Assembly: GCF_024171925.1 (NCBI RefSeq)
Contig: NZ_JAMTCO010000010.1
Coordinates: 286,194-350,193 of the forward strand
DNA: 64,000 nt
From: Actinokineospora diospyrosa
GTDB lineage: Bacteria > Actinomycetota > Actinomycetes > Mycobacteriales > Pseudonocardiaceae
Direction: 5' to 3'
The notes beneath the pieces are model-generated. The model did not search any database and was not told the DNA's origin. It saw only the letters and a program-made list of their open reading frames with translations. This document shows, in pieces, positions 1 through 8,486 of this stretch (positions within the stretch are counted from its first letter, which is position 1; each line of letters opens with the position of its first letter). Made by a program: the position numbers and the translations under genes.

Positions 1-1
1 C

Positions 2-868
2 AAGGTTGGCGTCCTGCCCGTCGTCGACGTCGCACCGTTCTACCGGGCCATCGAGCAGGGCTACTTCAAGGAGCAGGGCCTGGAGATCGAGCCGGTGGTC
101 ATGGCCTCCGGTGCCGCCTCGATCAACGCCGTGCTCAGCGGGGACGTCGACATCGCGTTCTCGTCCTACCCCGCGCCGCTGCTCGCGCAGAGCAAGAAGG
201 TCGCCGACTTCAAGATCGTCGCCGACGCGCTCACCGCGAAGCCCGGCCACATCGTGGTCGTCGCGCCGCCGAACTCGCCGCTGAAGAAGCCGACCGACGC
301 GCCGGGCAAGAAGATCGCCATCACCGCCCGCAACACCATGACCGACCTGGCCCCGATGTCGGTGCTCAAGACCCAGGGCGTGGACTACTCGCAGGTCGAG
401 TGGCGCGAGATGACCTTCGCCGAGATGATCCCGGCGATGGAGCGCGGCGAGGTCGACGGTGCCGTTGTCGTCGAGCCGTGGGTGACCACCGCGATGAAGA
501 AGCTCGGCGCGGTCCCGGTGTTCGACGGCGCCTCCGGCCCGACCGCCGAGATGCCGATGTCGGGCTACGTCGCCATCGGCGGCGCGGGCAAGTTCGCCAC
601 CACCAGCCCGAACACCGTCGCCGCCTTCCAGCGCGCGCTGGCCAAGGCCCAGGCCGAGGCCACCGACCGCACCAAGGTCGAGCCGATGTTCGTCAAGTAC
701 GCCAAGATCGACCAGCAGACCGCCCAGCTGGTCACCATCGCCACGTACTCGACCTCGCTGGAGGCCAACCGCATCCAGCGGGTCGCCAACCTGATGCAGG
801 AGTTCGGCGTGATCAAGGGGCACCTGGACGTCGCCTCGATGATCCCCAGCTCCACCAGCAACAAATAG
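2..868 (+). CDS. ABC transporter substrate-binding protein, SsuA/THI5-like (5' partial)
   Basis: The reading frame is open from the window edge, so the N-terminus and any lipoprotein signal are missing; about 288 residues are visible. The periplasmic-binding fold of the NMT1/SsuA/TauA family is recognisable: the segments VAPFYRAIEQGYFKEQGLEI, SGDVDIAFSSYPAP and GEVDGAVVVEPWVTTAMKKL are typical of receptors for nitrate, sulfonates, taurine or pyrimidine precursors. Two permeases and an ATPase follow at once on the same strand, so this is the receptor of a complete importer. The substrate cannot be decided from the sequence, and no riboswitch is visible because the promoter lies outside the window. 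Confidence 0.85.
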   Translation, partial: KVGVLPVVDVAPFYRAIEQGYFKEQGLEIEPVVMASGAASINAVLSGDVDIAFSSYPAPLLAQSKKVADFKIVADALTAKPGHIVVVAPPNSPLKKPTDAPGKKIAITARNTMTDLAPMSVLKTQGVDYSQVEWREMTFAEMIPAMERGEVDGAVVVEPWVTTAMKKLGAVPVFDGASGPTAEMPMSGYVAIGGAGKFATTSPNTVAAFQRALAKAQAEATDRTKVEPMFVKYAKIDQQTAQLVTIATYSTSLEANRIQRVANLMQEFGVIKGHLDVASMIPSSTSNK

Positions 869-907
869 GTCTGGAGGCGGGCCCCCGCCCGGGGGCCTCA
901 ACACACC

Positions 908-1684
908 GTGAGTGGAGCTCCACGAGTTCCCGCGAGCCTGATCGGTCTGGCCGGCTTCTTCGCCGTTTGGGAAGTCGCCAGCCGGACCGATCTCGTTCCG
1001 GGCTACTACCTGCGTCCGCCGAGCGTGGTGCTGCCGACCATGGTGCGCCTGCTCGGTGACGTCGAGTTCGTCCGGGCGGTGCTGGCCACGCTGGTGGCCA
1101 CCCTGCTCGCGCTGGTGATCGCGGTCCTGATCGCGGTCCCGGCCGGACTCGTGCTCGGCAGCGTCCCGCCGGTCCGCCGCGCGGTGATGACGCTGGTCGA
1201 GTTCCTGCGGCCGATCCCCTCGGTCGCGCTGATCCCGCTGGCCCTGCTGACCTTCGGCACCGGCCCGGACACCAAGGTCACCCTCGCCGTGTACGGCGCG
1301 CTGTGGCCGATCCTGTTCAACACCATGTACGCCCTCGACGAGGTCGACCCGCTGCACGTGGAGACGGCGCGCGCGTTCGGCACCTCCCGGCTCGGCCTGC
1401 TGCGCCGGGTCGCGCTGCCCAGCGCCGCGCCGTTCGTGCTCACCGGGGTCCGGCTCTCCTTCGCCATCGCGCTCGCGGTGGTGATCAGCACCGAGTTGTT
1501 CTCCGGCGGCACCATCGGGCTCGGCCAGGTGGTCAACACCGCCAGCGGCGGCGGGTTCAACATGGACACCGTGCTGGCCGGGACCGTCCTCGCCGGACTG
1601 ATCGGGTTCGGCGCGAACGCGGGCCTGGAGTGGCTGCACCGCAGGGCGTTCGGCTGGACCCAGCCGCGGGGCGGTGCCGAGTGA
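908..1684 (+). CDS. ABC transporter permease (SsuC/TauC type), first of two
   Basis: A 258-residue membrane protein with about six hydrophobic segments. It carries the BPD_transp_1 EAA-type cytoplasmic loop (VETARAFGTSRLGLLRRVAL and onward) that docks on the ATPase. It starts at a GTG 39 bases after the receptor stop. The stop overlaps the next permease start (GTGA), which implies translational coupling. The family is that of nitrate/sulfonate/taurine importers; the specific substrate is unknown. Confidence 0.85.
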   Translation: MSGAPRVPASLIGLAGFFAVWEVASRTDLVPGYYLRPPSVVLPTMVRLLGDVEFVRAVLATLVATLLALVIAVLIAVPAGLVLGSVPPVRRAVMTLVEFLRPIPSVALIPLALLTFGTGPDTKVTLAVYGALWPILFNTMYALDEVDPLHVETARAFGTSRLGLLRRVALPSAAPFVLTGVRLSFAIALAVVISTELFSGGTIGLGQVVNTASGGGFNMDTVLAGTVLAGLIGFGANAGLEWLHRRAFGWTQPRGGAE

Positions 1685-2481
1685 ACCGGCTGACCAGGAC
1701 CGCGCAGCGGTGGGTCGTGTTCGTCGTCGCGGTCGGTCTGTGGGAGCTGCTCACCCAGCTCGCGCGCACGGCCGAGGCACCCAAGAGCTTCTTCTTCCCG
1801 CCGCCGTCGGAGATCGCGGTCACCGCGGTGGACCTGTGGATCTCCCCCGCGTTCGGCGAGCACATCGTGCCCGGCGTCGGCCGGATGCTGGCGGGCTGGG
1901 CGCTGGCCGGGGTGATCGGGATCGCGCTGGGCATCCTGCTCGGCCGCTCCCGCGGCGCGATGGCCTACCTCGGCGCGCTGTTCAACTTCCTGCGCTCGAT
2001 CCCGCCGCCGCTGCTGGTGCCCTTCTTCGTCGCCGCGGTCGGGACGACGAACATGCAGTTCCCGACGATCGTCTTCGGGGCGATCTGGCCGGTGCTGCTC
2101 AACACCGTCGACGGCGCGCGGGGGGTGGACGCGACCAAGGTCGAGACGGCCAGGGTGTTCCGGCTCTCGCGCACGCAGTGGACGCTCGGGGTCGTGCTGC
2201 CCTCGGCGCTGCCCAAGATCTTCGCCGGGCTGCGGTTGAGCCTGTCCATCGCGCTGATCCTGATGGTGATCTCCGAGCTGATCGGGTCGGCCAACGGCAT
2301 CGGCAACCAGCTGGTGCGGGCCCAGCGCGACTACGAGCCCACCGCGATGTGGGCGTGGATCGTGCTGCTCGGCGTGCTCGGCTACCTGTTCAACACCCTG
2401 CTGCTGGTGCTCGAGCGGCGCGCGCTTGCCTGGCAACCGCGCCACTCGCTCGAGGCGCAGGCGCTCGCCACCGGAGGCTGA
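1681..2481 (+). CDS. ABC transporter permease (SsuC/TauC type), second of two
   Basis: A 266-residue integral membrane protein. The start is the GTG at 1681, which shares four bases with the previous stop; a longer upstream frame exists but would run through the first permease. The EAA loop is KVETARVFRLSRTQWTLGVV, followed by an APxxF-like LPKIFAGLRLSL segment. Two different permeases in tandem suggest a heterodimeric channel, whereas many SsuC-type systems use one permease twice. Substrate not predictable. Confidence 0.85.
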   Translation: MNRLTRTAQRWVVFVVAVGLWELLTQLARTAEAPKSFFFPPPSEIAVTAVDLWISPAFGEHIVPGVGRMLAGWALAGVIGIALGILLGRSRGAMAYLGALFNFLRSIPPPLLVPFFVAAVGTTNMQFPTIVFGAIWPVLLNTVDGARGVDATKVETARVFRLSRTQWTLGVVLPSALPKIFAGLRLSLSIALILMVISELIGSANGIGNQLVRAQRDYEPTAMWAWIVLLGVLGYLFNTLLLVLERRALAWQPRHSLEAQALATGG

Positions 2482-2482
2482 C

Positions 2483-3256
2483 GTGAACATGCTTGAGGTC
2501 GACGGGCTCGGCCACACCTACAAGGGCAAAGACGGTCTGCACACCGCGATAGACGGCCTCAACTTCACCGTTGGGGCTGGCGAGCTCGTGTGTGTGGTGG
2601 GGCCATCTGGTTGCGGTAAGTCCACCTTGCTCAGGACGATCGCCGGGCTCATCCGGCCCTCTAGGGGCACGGTGAGCCTGCACGGCAACAGGGTCGACGG
2701 GGTGCCACCGGATCTCGCAGTGGTGTTCCAGGACTACAGCCGGTCGTTGTTCCCTTGGCTGTCCGTGACCCGCAATGTGGAGTTCCCGCTGCGGTCGCTG
2801 TCGCGCACGGAGCGGGAGCAGCGCGCGGCGGAGGCTTTGGCTGCGGTAGGACTGGCGGGAGCTGGCCGTAAGTACCCGTGGCAGCTCTCTGGCGGCATGC
2901 AGCAGCGTGTGGCCATCGCACGGGCGTTGGCCTATAGGCCGTCCCTGCTGCTGATGGACGAGCCGTTCGCGTCGGTGGACGCCCAAACCCGGTTCGAACT
3001 GGAGGACCTGCTGCTGCGGATCCGCCGCGAGCAGGACACGACCGTCCTTCTGGTCACCCACGACATCGACGAGAGCGTCTACCTGGGAGACCGGGTGCTG
3101 GTGCTGTCGAAGTCCCCTGCGACGGTGGTGGCCGATCTGGACGTTCCACTCGGGCCGGTGCGTGACCAGATCACGACGCGGGCGGGTGAGGAGTTCGTGG
3201 AGCTGCGGGCGAAGGTGGCGGGGCTGCTTCAGGGTGGGCCGGTGACTGTCCGCTGA
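2483..3256 (+). CDS. ABC transporter ATP-binding protein (SsuB/TauB type)
   Basis: A 257-residue ATPase with Walker [11 protein letters not shown]-loop [12 protein letters not shown], signature LSGGMQQR, Walker [13 protein letters not shown] and switch histidine VTHDIDES. The GTG at 2483 is preferred because GGAGG at 2473-2477 sits five bases upstream; the ATG at 2489 is an alternative two codons later. It is the last gene of the importer operon, and a strong hairpin follows directly. Confidence 0.9.
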   Translation: MNMLEVDGLGHTYKGKDGLHTAIDGLNFTVGAGELVCVVGPSGCGKSTLLRTIAGLIRPSRGTVSLHGNRVDGVPPDLAVVFQDYSRSLFPWLSVTRNVEFPLRSLSRTEREQRAAEALAAVGLAGAGRKYPWQLSGGMQQRVAIARALAYRPSLLLMDEPFASVDAQTRFELEDLLLRIRREQDTTVLLVTHDIDESVYLGDRVLVLSKSPATVVADLDVPLGPVRDQITTRAGEEFVELRAKVAGLLQGGPVTVR

Positions 3257-3264
3257 GGAACGCG

Positions 3265-3300
3265 AAGAGGGCCCTACCGGAAGTCCGGTAGGGCCCTCTT
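3265..3300. terminator. bidirectional terminator hairpin
   Basis: A perfect 16-bp inverted repeat with a 4-base loop: AAGAGGGCCCTACCGG at 3265-3280 and its complement at 3285-3300. It lies between the convergent ABC ATPase and LppU-like genes. The arm ends give A/T runs on both strands, so it can serve both. Confidence 0.85.
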
Positions 3301-3312
3301 GCTGTCTAGGGA

Positions 3313-4125
3313 CTAGCTGGCTGACTTGCCGCAGACCACGAACTTCGGCTCGTTGTAGCGGTAGCCGTCGTTGGTGCCCTCGACCGCGTCGCAGGCGGTG
3401 GCTTCGGACTGGCCGTCGACCACGTCGAGGACCTCGAACTCGTGGGAGCCGCAGGTGACCTTCTTGGCGCTGGCGGGCTTGTCGAGGCCGGTCAGGCACT
3501 CGCCCTTCTTGACGTTGAGCACCAGGCAGAGCGAGAAGCCGCCGCCACCACCGCGGCGGCTGGTCTCCTCGTACTCGAGGTAGTCGCTGTCGGTCGGGCA
3601 GGTGGCGCTGCCGCTGTCGAGCTTCTTGCCGACCTTGAACACCGCTTCCGGGGTGTTGCAGTCGATCTTCTCGACGTCGGCGTCGCTCGAGGAGTCGTTG
3701 TTGACCTTGATGCAGTCACCGACCGCGGCGCTGGCCGCGGACTTGTTGAACTGGATGAAGGCGAAGATGCCGACCGCGACGACCAGGACGAGCAGGATGC
3801 CGACCCGGATCAGCTTCTTGTTGCTCTTCTTGACCGGCTGGTCGGCCTGCGGCGGGGCGGCCGGGAAGCCGACCGGCTGCTGCCCGTGCGGCGGGGGCGG
3901 CGCCTGGCCGAAGCCGGGCTGCGGCGCGCCGGGCGGCGGCGGGGGGAGCTGCTGGCCGCCGGGCGGGGTGCCCGGGCCCTGCGGCGGGTACTGCTGGCCA
4001 CCGGGCGGGGTGCCCGGGCCCTGCGGCGGGTACTGCTGACCGCCCGGCGGGGTTCCCGGACCCTGCGGGAAGGGCTGACCGCCCTGCGGCGGTGGGAACT
4101 GACCCGGCTGCTGCGGGTGGGACAT
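3313..4125 (-). CDS. proline/glutamine-rich membrane protein, LppU-like
   Basis: 270 residues. Residues 1-130 are a low-complexity Pro/Gly/Gln region with repeats of PPGGQQYPPQGPGT. One membrane helix follows (about 139-158, ILLVLVVAVGIFAFI), then an exported domain with conserved cysteines (AVGDCIKVNN, KIDCNTPEAVF, CLTGL, FVVCGKS) resembling the LppU family. The start is the ATG at 4125, preceded on the minus strand by GAGGTG; an open frame 39 codons further upstream has no ribosome site and unlikely composition. Function unknown; probably a surface protein with disulfides. Confidence 0.75.
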   Translation of the reverse strand: MSHPQQPGQFPPPQGGQPFPQGPGTPPGGQQYPPQGPGTPPGGQQYPPQGPGTPPGGQQLPPPPPGAPQPGFGQAPPPPHGQQPVGFPAAPPQADQPVKKSNKKLIRVGILLVLVVAVGIFAFIQFNKSAASAAVGDCIKVNNDSSSDADVEKIDCNTPEAVFKVGKKLDSGSATCPTDSDYLEYEETSRRGGGGGFSLCLVLNVKKGECLTGLDKPASAKKVTCGSHEFEVLDVVDGQSEATACDAVEGTNDGYRYNEPKFVVCGKSAS

Positions 4126-4266
4126 CGTGCACCTCAATGGCGTTGGAAAGCGACAAAGCCGACACCATCCCCCCTTTGGGATACGCTCGGTGCGGCGGTG
4201 CAATCTAACCTGTCGCTCAATCGGACGTAACACAAACCCCACAATCGGACCCGGGATTACCGGCAG

Positions 4267-4863
4267 TCACGATCGGGGCGCGTTCGGTGTCTCCAGGCAG
4301 AACACGACCGGCGGTTCCGGGTAGCCCAGCCCGTTGCCATCCGGGCACGGGGAGGGGTCGGAGGTGTTCGACAGCTCCTCGGTCACCCGGATCGCGTCCT
4401 GAGCCTCGCACGACCCGACCTTGAACGCCTGGTTCGGGTCGTCGGGCACGTAGCACTTGCCCGCCAGGAAGTTCGGCATCAGGCAGAGCAGGTCCTTGTC
4501 GGTGCGCATCTCGCGGTAAGCGCCCTCGGCGCACCCGGTGGCCGAGAGGTCCTTGCGCGCGGCGACCCGGAAGGCGGCTGAATCGCCGCACCCGACGATC
4601 TCGACCTTGGCGTCGTCACCGGAGCCGGAGACCGAGGCGCACTCGGCGTTCGCCGGGCCGTCGTCGTCGAGCACGTAGCGGAAGACGACGAACCCGATCC
4701 CGGCGATCAGCACCGCGATGATCGCCACCGCCCACAGCGGCAACATCTTGCGCACCGGTCGCCCGGCCGGTTCGACCTTGCCCTCCAGGAAGTCCAACGG
4801 CCGCTCGTCGGCCTCGGGCGTGGGCTGCTCGGCCGGGGTTTCCGGCCCTTCCGGCTTGCTCAT
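4267..4863 (-). CDS. membrane-anchored LppU-like protein, paralogue of the neighbouring gene
   Basis: 198 residues: an acidic cytoplasmic N-terminus (1-50), one membrane helix (about 54-75, AVAIIAVLIAGIGFVVFRYV), then an extracytoplasmic cysteine-rich domain (CASVSG, VEIVGCGDSAAFRV, DLLCLMPNFLAGKCYV, VVFCLET). The cysteine spacing and the xxVxCxxxAxFRV pattern match the LppU-like protein at 3313-4125, from which it is separated by 141 bases on the same strand. It lacks the long proline-rich region. Function unknown. Confidence 0.7.
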   Translation of the reverse strand: MSKPEGPETPAEQPTPEADERPLDFLEGKVEPAGRPVRKMLPLWAVAIIAVLIAGIGFVVFRYVLDDDGPANAECASVSGSGDDAKVEIVGCGDSAAFRVAARKDLSATGCAEGAYREMRTDKDLLCLMPNFLAGKCYVPDDPNQAFKVGSCEAQDAIRVTEELSNTSDPSPCPDGNGLGYPEPPVVFCLETPNAPRS

Positions 4864-4990
4864 GCGCTGCCTCTGCGGTGGGGGTGCTGGTGGCCCGTGG
4901 ACGGTAACGGGCCAGCCCCGCCGGGGGTCGATCCGGTTACCGAACTGTGCCCGGCCCATGCCCGGTCGCCGGGTTTGCGACACTGGACAG

Positions 4991-6646
4991 GTGACCGACG
5001 GCCCGCTGATCGTGCAGTCAGACAAGACCCTGCTGTTGGAGATCGACCACCCCCTGGCGGGGGACGCGCGGACCGCCATCGCGCCCTTCGCGGAACTGGA
5101 GCGCGCGCCAGAGCACGTGCACACCTACCGGATCACCCCGCTCGCGCTGTGGAACGCGCGCGCGGCCGGGCACGACGCCGAGCAGGTGGTCGACGCGCTG
5201 TCGACCTACTCGCGCTACCCGGTACCGCAACCGCTGCTGATCGACGTGGTCGACACCATGGCCCGGTTCGGTCGGCTGACGCTGCACAACCACCCGGCGC
5301 ACGGCCTGGTGATGACCTCCATCGACCGCGCGGTGCTGGAGGAGGTGCTGCGCAACAAGAAGATCATCCCGATGCTGGGCGCCCGGATCGACCCGGACAA
5401 CGTGATCGTGCACCCGAGCGAGCGCGGCCGCCTCAAGCAGGTCCTGCTCAAGGTCGGCTGGCCAGCCGAGGACATGGCGGGCTACGTCGACGGCGAGGCG
5501 CACCCGATCACCCTGGTCGAGGACGGCTGGGAGCTGCGCGGCTACCAGCGGATGGCGGCCGAGTCGTTCTGGGCGGGCGGCTCCGGGGTGGTCGTGCTGC
5601 CCTGCGGCGCCGGGAAGACGCTGGTCGGCGCGGCGGCGATGGCGCTGGCGCAGGCGACGACGCTGATCCTGGTGACCAACACGGTCGCGGGCAGGCAGTG
5701 GAAGCGCGAGCTGATCGCGCGCACGTCGCTGACCGAGGAGGAGATCGGCGAGTACTCCGGCGAGCGCAAGGAGATCCGGCCGATCACCATCGCGACCTAC
5801 CAGGTGATCACCCGCAAGTCCGGCGGCGAGTACCGGCACCTGGAGCTGTTCGACTCCCGCGACTGGGGCCTGGTGGTCTACGACGAGGTGCACCTGCTGC
5901 CCGCGCCGGTGTTCCGGATGACCGCCGACCTGCAGTCGCGGCGGCGGCTGGGGCTGACCGCGACGCTGGTGCGCGAGGACGGCCGGGAGGGCGACGTGTT
6001 CTCCCTGATCGGCCCGAAGCGCTACGACGTGCCGTGGCGCGACATCGAGCAGCAGGGCTGGATCGCGCCAGCCGAGTGCACCGAGGTCCGGGTGACGCTG
6101 ACCGACAACGAGCGGCTGGAGTACGCCACGGCCGAGCCGGACACCCGGTACAAGCTGTGCTCGACGGCCCGGACCAAGATCCCGGTGGTCAAGTCGATCC
6201 TGGAGCGGCACCCGGACGAGCCGACGCTGGTGATCGGGGCCTACCTCGACCAGCTCGACGAGCTCGGCGAGGCGCTGAACGCGCCGGTGATCCAGGGCGC
6301 GACCAAGAACAAGGAGCGCGAGGAGCTGTTCGACGCGTTCCGCCGGGGCGAGCTGCGCACGCTGGTGGTGTCGAAGGTGGCGAACTTCTCCATCGACCTG
6401 CCGGAGGCCTCGGTCGCGGTGCAGGTGTCGGGCACGTTCGGGTCCCGGCAGGAGGAGGCCCAGCGGCTCGGTCGGCTGCTGCGGCCCAAGGGCGACGGCA
6501 GGCAGGCGCACTTCTACTCGGTGGTCGCGCGCGACACTTTGGACACCGAGTACGCCGCGCACCGGCAGCGGTTCCTGGCCGAGCAGGGCTACGCCTACCG
6601 GATCTGCGACGCCGACGACCTGCTCGGCCCTGCCCTGCCCAGCTGA
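4991..6646 (+). CDS. XPB-type DNA repair helicase (superfamily 2)
   Basis: 551 residues, matching bacterial XPB (Rv0861c type). It has an N-terminal damage-recognition-like region, Walker A LPCGAGKT near residue 203, DEVH box VVYDEVHLLPA near 297, motif III GLTATLVREDGREGD with the XPB-specific RED element, and motif VI EEAQRLGRLLRPK. It is a 3'-5' helicase thought to act in nucleotide excision repair. GTG start at 4991, divergent from the LppU-like gene with 127 bases between; the upstream extension of the frame overlaps the promoter region and is not coding-like. Confidence 0.92.
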   Translation: MTDGPLIVQSDKTLLLEIDHPLAGDARTAIAPFAELERAPEHVHTYRITPLALWNARAAGHDAEQVVDALSTYSRYPVPQPLLIDVVDTMARFGRLTLHNHPAHGLVMTSIDRAVLEEVLRNKKIIPMLGARIDPDNVIVHPSERGRLKQVLLKVGWPAEDMAGYVDGEAHPITLVEDGWELRGYQRMAAESFWAGGSGVVVLPCGAGKTLVGAAAMALAQATTLILVTNTVAGRQWKRELIARTSLTEEEIGEYSGERKEIRPITIATYQVITRKSGGEYRHLELFDSRDWGLVVYDEVHLLPAPVFRMTADLQSRRRLGLTATLVREDGREGDVFSLIGPKRYDVPWRDIEQQGWIAPAECTEVRVTLTDNERLEYATAEPDTRYKLCSTARTKIPVVKSILERHPDEPTLVIGAYLDQLDELGEALNAPVIQGATKNKEREELFDAFRRGELRTLVVSKVANFSIDLPEASVAVQVSGTFGSRQEEAQRLGRLLRPKGDGRQAHFYSVVARDTLDTEYAAHRQRFLAEQGYAYRICDADDLLGPALPS

Positions 6647-6652
6647 GACTGC

Positions 6653-7456
6653 CTAGCTGAGGTCGGCGAGGACGCCGTCGGTGAAGGTGGGCCATGCCTG
6701 GATGGCCCACTCACCGAAGGGTCGGTCGGTGAGGGCGACGCAGGCGACGCCCGCGTCCGGGTCGACCCAGAGGAAGGTGCCGGACTGGCCGAAGTGGCCG
6801 AAGGTGCGCGGCGAGCTGCGCTGCCCGGTCCAGTGTGGACTCTTGCCGTCGCGGAGCTCGAAGCCGAGGCCCCAGTCGTTGGGCTTCTGCATGCCGTAGC
6901 CGGGCAGCACGCCGTTGAGGCCGGGGAAGGCGACGGTGGTGGCCTCGGCGAGGGTCTCTTTAGCGACGAGCGTCGGCGCTTGGAGCTCGGCGGCGAACTT
7001 GGTCAGGTCAGCGCAGGTGGACACGGCCCCGGATCCGGCGGGACCGGTCAGTGCGGAGTTGGCCATACCGAGCGGCTCGAAGACGGCCTCGGCTAGGTAG
7101 CGGTCGAACGGGATGCCGGTGGCCTCTTGCACTGCCTCGGCTAGGACGCCAAAGCCGGTGTTGGAGTAGATGCGGCGGGCACCGGGCTCGGCCTGCTGGG
7201 TGGTCGAGTCGAAGGCGAGGCCGGAGGTGTGCGCGATCAGGTGCCTTACGGTCGCCGGACCAGCGGGTTGGTCCCACTCAAGGGCGCCTTCTTCTACCGC
7301 GACCAGGACGGCGTAAGAGGTCAGCGGTTTGGTCACCGAGGCCAGCGGGAACTGGCGGTCTTGGTCGCCGACCGTCCCTAGTACCGCGTCCGCTGTCACC
7401 ACCGCAGCGGCGGCGTTGTCCACCGGCCACTGCCGCACCACATCCAGGCTGAGCAT
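6653..7456 (-). CDS. serine hydrolase, class C beta-lactamase family
   Basis: 267 residues with no signal peptide, so probably cytoplasmic. Active-site serine motif SVTK (about 40-43), HTSG at about 74, tyrosine motif YSNTGF (about 96), and the KTG-equivalent HFGQSGTFLWVD near 221. The family includes esterases, D-aminopeptidases and penicillin-binding-like hydrolases, so the substrate is open. It converges on the XPB gene with only six bases between stops and diverges from menC. Confidence 0.8.
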   Translation of the reverse strand: MLSLDVVRQWPVDNAAAAVVTADAVLGTVGDQDRQFPLASVTKPLTSYAVLVAVEEGALEWDQPAGPATVRHLIAHTSGLAFDSTTQQAEPGARRIYSNTGFGVLAEAVQEATGIPFDRYLAEAVFEPLGMANSALTGPAGSGAVSTCADLTKFAAELQAPTLVAKETLAEATTVAFPGLNGVLPGYGMQKPNDWGLGFELRDGKSPHWTGQRSSPRTFGHFGQSGTFLWVDPDAGVACVALTDRPFGEWAIQAWPTFTDGVLADLS

Positions 7457-7523
7457 GCTGTCAACCCTAAGGGGCGTGAGCTTCCCTCAGCGGGCCTACG
7501 GGTTGGTCTGCGACGATGCAGGT

Positions 7524-8486
7524 GTGTTCGCCGAGCAGACGCGTGTCTACGCCATTCCCATGAACACCCGATTCCGCGGCATCACCGTGCGGGAAGGGCT
7601 GTTGTTGCGCGGAGACGCGGGCTGGGGGGAGTTCTGCCCGTTCGCCGACTACACCGACACCGAGGCCGTGCCGTGGCTCAACAGCGCCCGGGAAGCGGCC
7701 GAACACGGCTGGCCAGAGCCGGTACGCGACCGGATCCCGGTGAACACCACGGTGCCGGTTGTGTCACCGGAACAAGCGCAAGAGATCGTCCGCGCGTCCG
7801 GTTGCACTACCGCGAAGGTCAAGGTCGCCGACCCGGGGTCGACGCTGGGCCAGGACGTCGAGCGGGTGGCCGCGGTGCGGGATGCCTTGGGGGCGTCCGG
7901 GCAGGTCCGGGTGGACGCGAACGGCGCGTGGGACGTAGATCGCGCTGTGGCGGCCATCACGGCACTGGATCGGGCGGCGGGCGGACTGGAATACGTCGAG
8001 CAGCCGTGCCGGACCATCGAGGAACTGGCGGCCGTACGCCGTCGGGTGAACGTCCGCATCGCGGCCGACGAGTCGATCCGGCGCGCGGAGGACCCGCTGC
8101 GGGTCGCCGTAGCGGGGGCGGCTGACATCGCGGTGCTCAAGGTCGCGCCGCTCGGCGGGGTCCGTCGAGCCCTCGCCGTGGCGGAGTCGGCAGGCCTACC
8201 TTGCGTGGTGTCCTCCGCCCTGGAAACCAGCGTAGGCATCGCGGCTGGCCTGGCCTTGGCTGGAGCACTCCCCACCCTCGACTACGCCTGCGGCCTGGGC
8301 ACCCTGTCCCTCCTCACAACCGACGCCGTCTCCCGCCCTTTCCGCGCCGTCGACGGCTGGCTACCGGTCCCCCGCACCGCGCCAGCCCCCGACGCCCTCA
8401 CCGAAGCCGACGACCGCACTCGCGACCGCTGGCTCTCCCGCCTAGGCCGCGTCACAGCCCTTAGCGGCCACCACACCCACCGCTAG
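7524..8486 (+). CDS. menC: o-succinylbenzoate synthase
   Basis: 320 residues of the enolase superfamily, actinobacterial MenC type; converts SHCHC to o-succinylbenzoate in menaquinone synthesis. Catalytic features visible: KVKV (Lys98, Lys100), metal ligands in RVDANGAWD, YVEQP and IAADES, and the second lysine in VLKVAPLGG. The GTG at 7524 gives the family N-terminus VYAIPMNTRFRGITVREG; upstream in-frame codons run into the divergent hydrolase. Other men genes are not in this window. Its last four bases overlap the convergent capA-like gene. Confidence 0.85.
   Translation: MFAEQTRVYAIPMNTRFRGITVREGLLLRGDAGWGEFCPFADYTDTEAVPWLNSAREAAEHGWPEPVRDRIPVNTTVPVVSPEQAQEIVRASGCTTAKVKVADPGSTLGQDVERVAAVRDALGASGQVRVDANGAWDVDRAVAAITALDRAAGGLEYVEQPCRTIEELAAVRRRVNVRIAADESIRRAEDPLRVAVAGAADIAVLKVAPLGGVRRALAVAESAGLPCVVSSALETSVGIAAGLALAGALPTLDYACGLGTLSLLTTDAVSRPFRAVDGWLPVPRTAPAPDALTEADDRTRDRWLSRLGRVTALSGHHTHR

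Noticed and set aside
1006-2517. 503-codon minus-strand frame across the ABC permeases
   Set aside because: Antisense to two clear permease genes; His/Arg/Gln-rich translation with no domain.
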